Assembly: GCF_029229925.1 (NCBI RefSeq)
Contig: NZ_CP107254.1
Coordinates: forward strand, 1,612,001-1,676,000
DNA: 64,000 bases
Direction: 5' to 3'
From: Halorhabdus sp. BNX81
Lineage (GTDB): Archaea > Halobacteriota > Halobacteria > Halobacteriales > Haloarculaceae
Below the pieces are notes generated by a model, which was not told where the DNA came from, searched no databases, and saw only the letters and a list, made by a program, of their open reading frames with translations. This document shows positions 55,107 through 63,909 of the stretch, one piece after another (position 1 is the stretch's first letter; the number at the start of each line of letters is the position of its first letter). A program made the translations under genes and the position numbers.

Positions 55107-55955
55107 GTGACCCGCTGGGCCGCCTTCGTCGGCCTCACCGGCGTCGTCGTGTCACTCGTCGTCGTTCTTGCCTCACTCACCCAACGGCTACTCGACGCAG
55201 AGTCGTCACAACAGTCGACCGTCCGGCTGCAGCCGACGGGTTTAGACCCCGCCGTCACGCGGTCGCGATGGGTTCGGGTTCGGCCGGCCGGTCGATCGAC
55301 GCCGACTGGCGGAACCACGTCGCCACGCGCTTCGCCGGCGTCGATCCCGACAGTTGCCCTGTTCGTCAACGTGGTGCTCACGCAGGGCGTTTTCGGCAGC
55401 GTGCTCCTGGTCGGTGCGCTCGTGTTTTCGATCCCGCTCTCGGCCTTTGGCGTCGGTCCTGCATCGCTCGGCGCGGTCGCGCCGGCCCTGGGCCTCGGAA
55501 TCGCCCTCGGACTCGGACTCTGGATCGGGAGCGAACTCGCAGTCTCACTCGCCGATGCGGTGGGTATCGATTACGACCAGGGGTTGCGAGCCATGTTGAC
55601 GCCGACGACGCGGGGTGAGTGGGTCCTGTTGTTCGGCGTCGTCCTGCCGATCGTCGCCGCCAGCGAGGAGTTCATCTTCCGGGCGGCTGCCATCGGCGTC
55701 CCGGCGACCGGACTCGACGCCTCACCGTGGGCGCTCGCGGTCGTCTCCTCGCTCGCTTTCGGCGTGGCTCACGGCGCACAGGGTCGGGCTGGGGTGGCCG
55801 TGACGGGACTCCTTGGCCTGGCGTTGGCAAGCGTCTACATCGCCACGGGGAGTCTCCTGGTGGTGATCGTCGCCCACTACGTGGTCAACGCGACTGAGTT
55901 CCTCGTCAACGCAACCGGAACTGACCCGATAGCGACCACCACCGTCACCCGGTAG
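55107..55955 (+). CDS. CPBP-family intramembrane metalloprotease with odd linker
   Basis: 282 residues, GTG start two bases after lonB. One N-terminal helix (FVGLTGVVVSLVVVLASL) is followed by an unusual Arg/Thr/Ser-rich segment (~30-85), then the CPBP core with SEEFIFRAAAIG (metal-binding EExxxR), SLAFGVAHGAQG and IVAHYVVNATEFL. CPBP proteins are Rce1-like membrane proteases. The linker is basic and has G-rich third codon positions, whereas the +1 frame there is C-rich and coding-like (from ATG 55268), pointing to paired frameshifts or a misread start (see findings). Likely co-transcribed with lonB. Confidence 0.8.
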   Translation: MTRWAAFVGLTGVVVSLVVVLASLTQRLLDAESSQQSTVRLQPTGLDPAVTRSRWVRVRPAGRSTPTGGTTSPRASPASIPTVALFVNVVLTQGVFGSVLLVGALVFSIPLSAFGVGPASLGAVAPALGLGIALGLGLWIGSELAVSLADAVGIDYDQGLRAMLTPTTRGEWVLLFGVVLPIVAASEEFIFRAAAIGVPATGLDASPWALAVVSSLAFGVAHGAQGRAGVAVTGLLGLALASVYIATGSLLVVIVAHYVVNATEFLVNATGTDPIATTTVTR

Positions 55956-55994
55956 TCGCCCCGGTGATCGCAGGCTGGTTCGTAGATCACTGCT

Positions 55995-56459
55995 TCAGGC
56001 CACCCCCTCGATCGATCGCAACTTCTGTTCGACCGCTGGCGGTGCGGCGCTCGGGCCGTCCCGAACCCGGTGGTCGGGGATAAGGAGTGGAGCCGGATTC
56101 TCTGCCAGTGCCGTCCGGACGAGACGGACATCCTCCTCGGAGTCCGGATCGAGCCCCGGCGTCATCCGCGCGAGTTGCTCGACGGTGATGCCCTCTCCAT
56201 ACGGGATCGACCGTAGCGTCTCCAGGACCTCACGGTGGTCGCTCGCCATCGTCAGCGCTACCGGCGTCGATTCAAAGGAAACCGCTTCGCCCTCGAAGTA
56301 GGCCTCGATCCGGTCCAACAGTGGGTGGTCGTCCCCGGCGTCGGCAGACGGCGTCTCCGGGAACGAGACGGCGATCACCCGGTCGCCGGCGACGCCGAGC
56401 TGGACATTTCGGTCGAGATAGTCGATCTCCCGGGCGTAGATGCCGGCTGGTTCGTCCAT
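55995..56459 (-). CDS. Alkyltransferase-like (MGMT-fold) protein without acceptor cysteine
   Basis: 154 residues. The C-terminal DNA-binding domain of MGMT/Ogt is visible: VLETLRSIPYGEGITVEQLAR (helix-turn-helix with arginine-finger region) and NPAPLLIPDHRV. In active alkyltransferases the last motif is PCHR with the alkyl-accepting Cys; here it is PDHR (D129). The protein is therefore alkyltransferase-like and cannot self-alkylate at this position. ATL proteins of other organisms (PWHR) flag O6-alkylguanine for nucleotide excision repair; the same role here is inference. Confidence 0.82.
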   Translation of the reverse strand: MDEPAGIYAREIDYLDRNVQLGVAGDRVIAVSFPETPSADAGDDHPLLDRIEAYFEGEAVSFESTPVALTMASDHREVLETLRSIPYGEGITVEQLARMTPGLDPDSEEDVRLVRTALAENPAPLLIPDHRVRDGPSAAPPAVEQKLRSIEGVA

Positions 56460-56536
56460 ATGCCCCGAACGGTCGACACCGACTTGAAGATATCCCGTCG
56501 CGTTCGATGCCGGCTGCCGCACGCCGAACAGTGCGG

Positions 56537-58567
56537 TCAGGACGGTGGAGCCGCTTGGCGTGGGGTCGGTCGATCCGCGTGCTCCGGCGGATCATCGGTC
56601 CGATGCCAGAGTTCGCCAAGACTCCGGCGGTCGACGATCGTGACCCCCGCCGAGATCGCTGTCTTGAACGCCGCGGGGTCGACAGGGTCGGTCGTTACGA
56701 GCACCGGCCACGGATCATGCTCGGGTCGGTCCTGCCCGTGGGCGATCCCGCTGACGACTGCCGAGTCGACCGGATCGCCGTGGCACCGAACCCTCAAACG
56801 CAGGGTAGCCTGGACACCTGATCGCGTGGCGAGGAGTTCGGGGGCGTCCGGATCGGGCCGGTCGATCGTCCAGCCGAGGTTTCGCCAGATCCTCCGGACT
56901 CGTCGAAGCAGCGTCTCCGCGTCCAGCGTCCGGAGCCGTCGGACGTACCACCCGTGTGACTCACGAACAGACCGGGGAATCGCGAGTGTCCCCTTACCGT
57001 CGTGGGCCGGCCGATGGATTGCGAGTGCCCCGTCACTGTTGTCGACCGGTCGATGGACCGCCAGCGTCACGTCGGCCCCGTTCGATGGGGCAGGGATGGC
57101 GAGGATGCTATCGCCGTCGGAGTACTGTCGGTGAACCGCTGGCAGTACCTGATGGGTGCGAACTGGCAGTATCTCCTGGCGATCCCCACCAGCGAGTGGC
57201 CGGATCGCCGTTGTCGTTTCGGTGGGGATGCGGGGTCTCTGATCTGCGGCCTGCGTGGACTCGCTATCAGCCGCTGGCAACCGCTCGATGCGACCTTCGA
57301 GGACACGCAGTTGCGAACGCAGACCGTCGACCGCGTCCGGATCGAGTTCCCGTGCGATCTCGATCGCAGCTTGCAAATGCTCGCTGGCTTCGGCGTAGGC
57401 CTCGCGGGCGGTTGCGGAAGCACCGGCCCTGGTGAGTCGAATCGCAGCTACCCGGTGTTGGTCGGCTGCCCTGGAACGGGCGGCTAGCAGTTCGTCGGCG
57501 ACCGTGGCCAGCCGTGCTTTGATCTGGCTGTTGCCACCGGCGAACCGCGACTCCGCCCGCCCCCAATCCAGTTCCAGAACCGTTCGGTAGCGGTCGAACG
57601 CTGCTCGCCAGTGTTCGGCGGCCTCGCCGGGAAGTGACGCGTCTACCGCAGCCCGATGACGTACCCTGGCGACCTGCATCGGGGCGACGGCCAGCCGGTC
57701 GAGGTCGCGGTCGATCGCGGACAGCATTGTCAATACCTGGGCTCTGGCTTCGTCCGGGAGTTCGTCCCGGTCCAGCAATGCCTCGCAAATCTCTCGGGCT
57801 CGTTCGAACGTATCGGCGGCCCGTTCGTAGGACTCCCCACGCCATGCCGTCCGGGCGCGTTCACGCTTCCGTTCAGCCCGGGCAAGCAACAACCGCCGAC
57901 GCTCCTTGCGGTAGCGATCGTAGGTCGCCCTGACCCGATCCTGCATTGCCGGAACGTCCGCGGGGAAGGCTTCGACGGCCTCACGCACGTCATCGAAGCG
58001 GTCCGCGGCCTGATCGAGTGCCGCCGTGGCCGATTCGAATTGGCCGTTTCGCAGATCGCGTGCTGCATCGACGATCGCGTCTTCGGCCTCGCCGAGCAGG
58101 CGCTCGAAGCGAATGCGGCGCTGTGACGCTTTCGAGAGATACGTCTCGACAGTCTCTGCATCCGTCGTCTCGGGTGAGATTTCCCAGACGTGGTCGCCGA
58201 TCCAGAACCGCACAGTCGACTTCCGAAACCCGGTGGACGCCGCAACGTGATCGATGTCGGTCAGCGGGATCGTTACCGGATGGTCACCGCCATCGTCTGT
58301 CGCCCCACCGACGACAAGGACCACGCGATGGGTCGTCAGTGCGACCAGCGTCCGATAGCCCGACCCAGGTTCATGTGTGGTTTGCCCTTTTGGACTTTCG
58401 TGGCGAACACCGCTGGCATCCGTCGCGAAGACGACCTGCGGTTGTTCCCGGGAGTCGAGATGGGATTCGAGCGGCGTCTCGGCGAGATAACCGTCGCGGA
58501 GCAACCCGCCGCTCCCGGTTTCCGTCAGGAGTGCTTCGCCGACGATCCCCGCGTCGTCGGTTGTCAT
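56537..58567 (-). CDS. PH-like / helical / Mrr-like multidomain protein with 13-residue repeats
   Basis: 676 residues. The ~65-135 region is PH/GRAM-like (VALTTHRVVLVVGG, then TRxTV-type strands ending VRFWIGDHVWEI). Residues ~140-440 are a long charged helical region that looks like TPR or coiled-coil packing. Residues ~468-533 hold tandem 13-residue units beginning ILAI, TLAV, ALAI and TLAI. The last ~120 residues resemble the Mrr restriction-endonuclease core (TLLRRVRRIWRNLGW, then PVLVTTDPVDPAAFKTAI, then GVTIVDRRSL). Its catalytic (Q/E)xK strand reads RLRVRCHG, so nuclease activity is unlikely. No named family recognised. A TCTTTTAAGA box lies about 30 nt before the ATG at 58567. Confidence 0.72.
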   Translation of the reverse strand: MTTDDAGIVGEALLTETGSGGLLRDGYLAETPLESHLDSREQPQVVFATDASGVRHESPKGQTTHEPGSGYRTLVALTTHRVVLVVGGATDDGGDHPVTIPLTDIDHVAASTGFRKSTVRFWIGDHVWEISPETTDAETVETYLSKASQRRIRFERLLGEAEDAIVDAARDLRNGQFESATAALDQAADRFDDVREAVEAFPADVPAMQDRVRATYDRYRKERRRLLLARAERKRERARTAWRGESYERAADTFERAREICEALLDRDELPDEARAQVLTMLSAIDRDLDRLAVAPMQVARVRHRAAVDASLPGEAAEHWRAAFDRYRTVLELDWGRAESRFAGGNSQIKARLATVADELLAARSRAADQHRVAAIRLTRAGASATAREAYAEASEHLQAAIEIARELDPDAVDGLRSQLRVLEGRIERLPAADSESTQAADQRPRIPTETTTAIRPLAGGDRQEILPVRTHQVLPAVHRQYSDGDSILAIPAPSNGADVTLAVHRPVDNSDGALAIHRPAHDGKGTLAIPRSVRESHGWYVRRLRTLDAETLLRRVRRIWRNLGWTIDRPDPDAPELLATRSGVQATLRLRVRCHGDPVDSAVVSGIAHGQDRPEHDPWPVLVTTDPVDPAAFKTAISAGVTIVDRRSLGELWHRTDDPPEHADRPTPRQAAPPS

Positions 58568-58600
58568 GCAATTCAGTTCACGCCCGACTGTCTTAAAAGA

Positions 58601-58949
58601 TGAGGCGAGACGTCCGGGATTGAGGACCCGTTCACGAGGGGCGGGGCAACTGCGAGTCGGTCCGATCGTCCAGCCGTCGGCCGACCGACTGACGGATGTC
58701 TGACTGGCATTTACGGGGATGGTCTCAAAAGAAGCCGTCAATGCCTCGGCTCGCACTCTCGCTCCCGGCAGAACTCGGATCGCTGCAGGAAGACGTCTCA
58801 CGTGGGACAAGCAACCGACGGTCACTCTCGGAGTGTCGTTCGGCCGACCGGTCGGGACCACTCGATCGAACGGACGAGACGCCACAGATCGAATCGTGGC
58901 TCGCCTGCTGGAGCGATGGGGAAGCGTCCGAGAAAACCAGGTAGGAGGG
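58601..58949. other. Non-coding interval between the PH/Mrr-like gene and the actin-like gene
   Basis: About 350 bp without a gene I can support. A plus-strand frame (58696-58944, 82 residues) lacks recognisable composition or a promoter. A 7-bp inverted repeat GTCGGTC / GACCGAC (58656-58662 and 58683-58689) could form a hairpin. Nothing else was seen. Confidence 0.35.
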
Positions 58950-60044
58950 TTACGACGAGTCGGCGAGCCTCGCCGCGATACGTTGGGCGCCGACCGTCGC
59001 GGCCAGGTCCGGATTCTCCGCGGCGATCACCTCGACTTCACGGTTGAGTGCGTCGCTGACGCGCTCGGTGAATTCGTCGACGATCCCCGGGATACAGGCC
59101 ATGCCACCCGTCAGAACGATCGGCCGATCGAGGGCGAGCTGGTAGACTTTCATGTGGTCGTTGGCGAGTTCGGGCAGGAAGGTATTGGCGAACTCATCGA
59201 CCACGTCGTCGAGGTATTCGTCGACGGCGTCCATGACGCTGCGCTCGATCGTGAACTCGTGTGAGCCGCCACCGGGTTGCTGGATCACGTCCGTGAACGG
59301 CTCGAAGCTCTCGAAGTCAGCATGCTCTTCTTTGTACTCGCGGGCGGTCTGAGTGTCGATGTTGACTCGCCCCTGGGTCTCGGCCTCGACGTAGTTTGTG
59401 ATCTGCCTGTCGACCTCGTTGCCGGTCACCGCGCCGGTCGTGAACGGCGCGAGTTGCTCACCCCGGCGGTAGGCGGAGGCTTCGAGGTTGGTCGAGCCCA
59501 TATTGATCGCGATGAAGATCTCGTTGATCGCCTCCAGATCGTCGCCGAAGGCGGGGATTGCGCCACACAACGACTCAGGGTAGCTCTCGATGAACGACTT
59601 GCCGACGGCGCTGTTCTCGACGACCGAGCGGAGATTGGCAAGCCCCGCTTCGTTGTCGATCGTCGGGATCGCGTAGACGACCCCGCTTTCGGCGGGGATG
59701 TCGTTTTCCTCGACCAGCGACTGGAAGAACCGCTCGGTCAACTCCGCGCCGTCCTCGTCTTCGGGCAAGCCCGACCGGAGCATGAACTGGACGCGGTCGG
59801 GGTACTCTTCGGCAGCCTCCTCACCGTAGAGAACGCGTTCCTCGCCGGTAAGTGCATCTTCATACGTTGCCAGACAGGTCAATGTCCGGACTGTTTTCAT
59901 TTCGCCGTCCTCGGGGTAAGAGATGACAGTCCGTGTACTCCCAAGCTTGACTCCGACGGGCATCGGTTCGCCCGTTGCCTGTTCGTCCTCGGCCTCGGCG
60001 TCCGGTGACGACTCGTCGTCCGTGTCAGCGTCGTCAGCACTCAT
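58950..60044 (-). CDS. Actin/MreB-fold protein, salactin-like
   Basis: 364 residues. The first ~27 are a disordered acidic extension. The actin-fold elements are phosphate loop 1 VGVKLGSTRTVI, phosphate loop 2 IAINMGSTNLEAS and the adenosine motif PIVLTGGMACIPG. In both phosphate loops the usual Asp of DxG is replaced (Lys in the first, Asn in the second). Haloarchaea contain a dynamically unstable actin homologue, salactin; assignment to that group is by overall form only. A TATA box GTATATAC (60070-60077) is centred 30 nt before the ATG at 60044, so the mRNA should be leaderless. Confidence 0.75.
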   Translation of the reverse strand: MSADDADTDDESSPDAEAEDEQATGEPMPVGVKLGSTRTVISYPEDGEMKTVRTLTCLATYEDALTGEERVLYGEEAAEEYPDRVQFMLRSGLPEDEDGAELTERFFQSLVEENDIPAESGVVYAIPTIDNEAGLANLRSVVENSAVGKSFIESYPESLCGAIPAFGDDLEAINEIFIAINMGSTNLEASAYRRGEQLAPFTTGAVTGNEVDRQITNYVEAETQGRVNIDTQTAREYKEEHADFESFEPFTDVIQQPGGGSHEFTIERSVMDAVDEYLDDVVDEFANTFLPELANDHMKVYQLALDRPIVLTGGMACIPGIVDEFTERVSDALNREVEVIAAENPDLAATVGAQRIAARLADSS

Positions 60045-60125
60045 ACGCTCGCGAGTTGACTCTCCGAAAGTATATACCTACTGTCGCTGCTCTCAGGAAC
60101 GATACTGGCGCCGGGGATCGATTTC

Positions 60126-60875
60126 TCAGGGTGCAAGCCGGTTCTTCCGGTCTTTCATGTGTTCGTTGTAGTAGTCGAAGGTGAGCGGTGCCCACTCCGC
60201 GGCGAGCTCAAGGATGTCCTCGGTCATCTCGCGGATCTCCCACTGGGCGTCGGCGGCCGCGCGCATGTCGCCGATATGCATCAACATCCGGGCGTTCAGC
60301 GTCATCACGATGTTGACTTTCGTGCCGATCGGCAGCACCATCCGGGCGTCCTGGGCCGGCACGCCGAGATCCAGCAATTCACGATAGGACTCGAAGGATT
60401 GTTCGAGTGCATCCCGGTAAGCGGTTTCTCGTTTTTCCAGAACAGTATCGTCGTCCAGGTCCTCGTATTCCTCGGCAAACTCGGCGTTACGGCCAGTAAC
60501 CCCCGGGTCGGAGAGGCCGGGAATCGCGACGACCGCCTCGCCGGGTTCGGGCTCTTTCTCGTCGAAGGAGACGTACCGCATCGACTGGATGTCGAAGGTG
60601 ACGTGGCGGTGGCGCGTGATCTGGGCCATACACGATCGGCTGACGCCCTTGATCGCGAAGGTGGCGTGGGGATGCTCGAACGGGCCGTAGTGGCCGTGTT
60701 CGAGCAGGTGAGAGATGATCGTCTCCTTTTTGTCCTCGAGCGTATCGCCGCCGACGGATTCCATCGTCTCTTCGAAGGTCTGGTCGCCGACGAACTCCGA
60801 AAGGTAATCGTTACGTGCGGCCGAACAGATGAGTTCCTCGGGATCGTCGGTGGCTTCGAGCAACTGAACGTCCAT
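60126..60875 (-). CDS. thyX: FAD-dependent thymidylate synthase
   Basis: 249 residues. The ThyX motif RHRx7S is present as R88-H89-R90 to S98 in RHRHVTFDIQS. LLEHGHYGPFEHPHATFAI and the C-terminal MLMHIGDMRAAADAQWEIR are also family features. It methylates dUMP with methylene-THF, using FAD and NADPH, and thus uses the product of glyA. The ATG at 60875 is the natural start. It is divergent from the DUF5788-like gene. Confidence 0.96.
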   Translation of the reverse strand: MDVQLLEATDDPEELICSAARNDYLSEFVGDQTFEETMESVGGDTLEDKKETIISHLLEHGHYGPFEHPHATFAIKGVSRSCMAQITRHRHVTFDIQSMRYVSFDEKEPEPGEAVVAIPGLSDPGVTGRNAEFAEEYEDLDDDTVLEKRETAYRDALEQSFESYRELLDLGVPAQDARMVLPIGTKVNIVMTLNARMLMHIGDMRAAADAQWEIREMTEDILELAAEWAPLTFDYYNEHMKDRKNRLAP

Positions 60876-60991
60876 GTACACTCGGCCGGCCGGCAGGTAG
60901 ATAAATCCACTTTTCGCGGCGGGCACCAACGGGCGGGACCACTGCGTGAGGAGACCAAAAGATACGCGACACCGGGGTCCCGAAACCCTGT

Positions 60992-61426
60992 ATGAACGAG
61001 AATGGGGACGAGGAGCCACTCAGCGATCGGCGGCGTCGGGAGTTGCTAGAGCGGGTCGAACGCAAGACCGCAACGGTCGGCCAGCAATTGCCCCAGTCCG
61101 TCGAGATTCAGGGGACCGAGATGAACCTAAAGGAATTCGTCTGGGAGACCAAACGCCAGGGGACCGTCCCGCCGGAGATGCGCGACCGCGTCCGGAAGGT
61201 GCGGGCGAAACTCACGGCCGAGCGCAAGGATCGGAAGGAACGACTCGAATCAGGCGAGTTGACCGAAGCGGCAGCCGAAGAACTCGCCCAGTCCATCGTC
61301 GGCATCGACCGGGCGATCTCGGCGCTGAAGAACCTCCACGAACCTGACCTCGAAGACAGTGCCCGACAGGCGAAAGTCGAGAGTTCCCGGCGGTGGGTCT
61401 CGTTTCTGGACACGATTCTGGACTGA
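60992..61426 (+). CDS. Haloarchaeal helical protein (DUF5788-like)
   Basis: 144 residues, highly charged and helical (RRELLERVERKTATVG, then VRKVRAKLTAERKDRKERLE, then AEELAQSIVGIDRAISAL). The motif EIQGTEMNLKEFVWETK looks conserved. It matches my memory of the haloarchaeal family DUF5788, of unknown function. The coiled-coil character suggests dimerisation or nucleic-acid binding. Divergent from thyX with about 115 bp between. Confidence 0.72.
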   Translation: MNENGDEEPLSDRRRRELLERVERKTATVGQQLPQSVEIQGTEMNLKEFVWETKRQGTVPPEMRDRVRKVRAKLTAERKDRKERLESGELTEAAAEELAQSIVGIDRAISALKNLHEPDLEDSARQAKVESSRRWVSFLDTILD

Positions 61427-61469
61427 CGCGAGCGGCGAGAGGAGTCCGACTCTGAGACCGCCATCGAAC

Positions 61470-63908
61470 CTACTCGAACAACCACACCCAACCACGAAGC
61501 GTCAGCGGCAGGACCGCGATCGCCGTGATGTACGAGAGGAAGGTGCTGATCCCGGTCAACAGGCCGAACTCGCCCAGGATCGGGTTCACTGCGATCGTCA
61601 TACAGAGCGTGCTGCCGGACGTGGTGAGGACGCTTGCGGTGATCCCGCCACCGGTCCCGCCGAGGGTCACGAGCAGGGCCTCCTGGACGTCACCACACTC
61701 GTCGTACTCGTCGACGAACCGGTGGACGACGTGGACCGAATAGTCGATGCCGAGCCCGATCGATATCGAGAGAATCGTCGCTGTCAGGGCATTGAACGCA
61801 ATGCCCAGCACCGGCATCGTCCCCACGAGAAGCACGATCGCGACGGTGATGGGGACCATCGTGACGACGCCCAGTGACGGGCGATCCTCCAGCAGCCAGA
61901 AGATGACGATCAGAAACACGGCCGAGAGCCCAAAAGCAACGAGGAAGCTCGAGACGGCCGATTCCATGAGCGCTTCCGTCAACGCCCGGAAGACGACGAT
62001 ATCGCCGGTCGCAACCGCGTCGTGTCTGGCGTTTGCTGCCAGTTCCCGGGCGTCCTCAGTCACTTCTTTCTGGCTTGCGCTGGCTTTGACCTGATAGACG
62101 ACCTTGGTCGCCTGCCGATCTTCGGTGAGGTACTCCCGGGCCTGTTCGCCGGATTCGGACGCCAGCAACTCGTCGTAGATCGGCTCCAGGTTTCGGTCAG
62201 GGACGTCGTTTTCGGTGAGGTCGTTGCGCTGGAGACGGGCCGCGAACCCCTCGTCATTCTCGGCGTGTGATCGGATCACGTCGATGATGCCTTCTGAGAC
62301 GGCGCGACCGTCCTCCCGGACGAACGAGTCGGGCGGATCCGTGCCGGTTCGATAGATCGCCTCCAGGGCGTGATTTCGCTGCAGTGGCCCCTCGAGGTAA
62401 AGCGTCACCTGTTCGGTGTTGGTCGTCTCGAAGGTATCGGTGATGTAATTCGAGGTGGCCGTGATCTCGAACTCCGAGGGAGCGATTTCGTCGGGAAGCA
62501 CGTCGATCTGCGGTGGATGCTCGGCATACGGCAGGAAGTCGTCAGTCTCGAACTTGGACTGGACGTTGGTCGCCGAGTGGGCGGCCCCAGCGGTCACCAG
62601 CAGGATGATCGCCACGAGGACGACCGGGTGGCGCTTGGCCATCACGGCGCTGGAACGAAGCGCGGTCCCCAAACGCGATCCCTCGCCGCCAAGCGGCGTC
62701 ATCGAGAACTGCCCGATGCCGTGGGCCGCGCGCCAGTGATCCGTGCGGACTTTCAGCGCCGGGAGGAACACACCAAAGACCGCGAGAGTGAATACCATGC
62801 CGATCGCGACGACCAGGCCGAACTCCCGGACGGGTGCCAGCGCGCTGGTGACGTTCGCCGAGAACCCGATGACGTTCGTCACGGCGACGATGAAGAACGC
62901 CACGAGCAGCCCTCGCGTGGCGGTTGCCATGCTTTCGTCGACCGACCGGCCGTCGACACGCTCCTCGCGATACCGATTGACCGCGTGAATCCCGAAGTCG
63001 ATGCCGACCCCGAGCAACAGGACGGGGACAGCGATCATCATGAGGTTGAACGGGATCCCAACCAGGCCCATGAATCCGAACGTCCAGACGATGGCCATGA
63101 GCAGACTGATCAGCGCGAGCACGAGGTCGATCGGATCGCGATAGGCCACAGTTAGGAAAGCGAGGATCAGGACGATCACGACCGGCACGATCAACGACAG
63201 CGACTCGAAGATGGCCCGGTCGAACCCCGCCTGCTGGATCGCCGATCCGAACACGCGCACGTCGCCGTCGCCGGTCTCGGCAGTCACTTGCACGCGCTGC
63301 TGGACGGCTTCAAGCGTCGAATCGTCTCCCTCCGGAACCGCGTGAGAGACGAGTACCATCGTCGCCGATGCCCGGGGCTGGTTGGGGTTGAGGTCCTCGC
63401 TCAGCAACTGGGTTATCCCCGGTCGTCGGTCGAGCAACGTCCGGGCCGCGTCCCGGACTTCCGCGGGCGTCGCTGTCTCGATGGTCCGGCGCTGGGCCGC
63501 CGTCGTCGTCGCAAAGGGATCGAGGACGCTTGCAGTCCCGGACGCGATACCGGTCACCGCACGCACCCGGAGCGACGGATCGGCTTCTAGCTCCGCCTGG
63601 AGTTCGAGCAGCCGAAGCAGCGACGGCTTCGAGAACACATTCTCGCTGGTGAGGACGACCTGCGTCGAGTCCTCACCGGCCTCGAAGGTCGATCCGAACT
63701 GATTGTCGACGAACGCCTGGGTGTGATGTTCGGGGACGCTCTCGAAGAACCGCTGGGTACCGGAGTCGATGCCCACGCCAGGGATCCCGAAAGCGAACCC
63801 AGCCGTCACCACGAGAAAGGCCAGGACAACGCGGCCGGGCCGATCGACGATCACCCGACCGATCCCATCGACGACCCGCTCGTGATCAACAACCGAGGTC
63901 ACGGCCAT
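61470..63908 (-). CDS. MMPL/RND-superfamily exporter
   Basis: 812 residues from the ATG at 63908, which lies one base after the stop of the upstream frame; an in-frame ATG at 63950 would overlap that gene. Two halves of 1+5 membrane helices are visible, with VLLLGVGIDFGIHAVNRY and SISIGLGIDYSVHVVHRF as the helix-4 signatures. It is shorter than the first MMPL exporter here and lacks both the Gln-rich coiled coil and the C-terminal tail. The substrate is unknown. Confidence 0.92.
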   Translation of the reverse strand: MAVTSVVDHERVVDGIGRVIVDRPGRVVLAFLVVTAGFAFGIPGVGIDSGTQRFFESVPEHHTQAFVDNQFGSTFEAGEDSTQVVLTSENVFSKPSLLRLLELQAELEADPSLRVRAVTGIASGTASVLDPFATTTAAQRRTIETATPAEVRDAARTLLDRRPGITQLLSEDLNPNQPRASATMVLVSHAVPEGDDSTLEAVQQRVQVTAETGDGDVRVFGSAIQQAGFDRAIFESLSLIVPVVIVLILAFLTVAYRDPIDLVLALISLLMAIVWTFGFMGLVGIPFNLMMIAVPVLLLGVGIDFGIHAVNRYREERVDGRSVDESMATATRGLLVAFFIVAVTNVIGFSANVTSALAPVREFGLVVAIGMVFTLAVFGVFLPALKVRTDHWRAAHGIGQFSMTPLGGEGSRLGTALRSSAVMAKRHPVVLVAIILLVTAGAAHSATNVQSKFETDDFLPYAEHPPQIDVLPDEIAPSEFEITATSNYITDTFETTNTEQVTLYLEGPLQRNHALEAIYRTGTDPPDSFVREDGRAVSEGIIDVIRSHAENDEGFAARLQRNDLTENDVPDRNLEPIYDELLASESGEQAREYLTEDRQATKVVYQVKASASQKEVTEDARELAANARHDAVATGDIVVFRALTEALMESAVSSFLVAFGLSAVFLIVIFWLLEDRPSLGVVTMVPITVAIVLLVGTMPVLGIAFNALTATILSISIGLGIDYSVHVVHRFVDEYDECGDVQEALLVTLGGTGGGITASVLTTSGSTLCMTIAVNPILGEFGLLTGISTFLSYITAIAVLPLTLRGWVWLFE

Positions 63909-63909
63909 C

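Noticed and set aside
58696..58944. 82-residue plus-strand frame between the PH/Mrr-like gene and the actin-like gene
   Set aside because: Ser/Arg-rich composition, no promoter or family resemblance; treated as non-coding.
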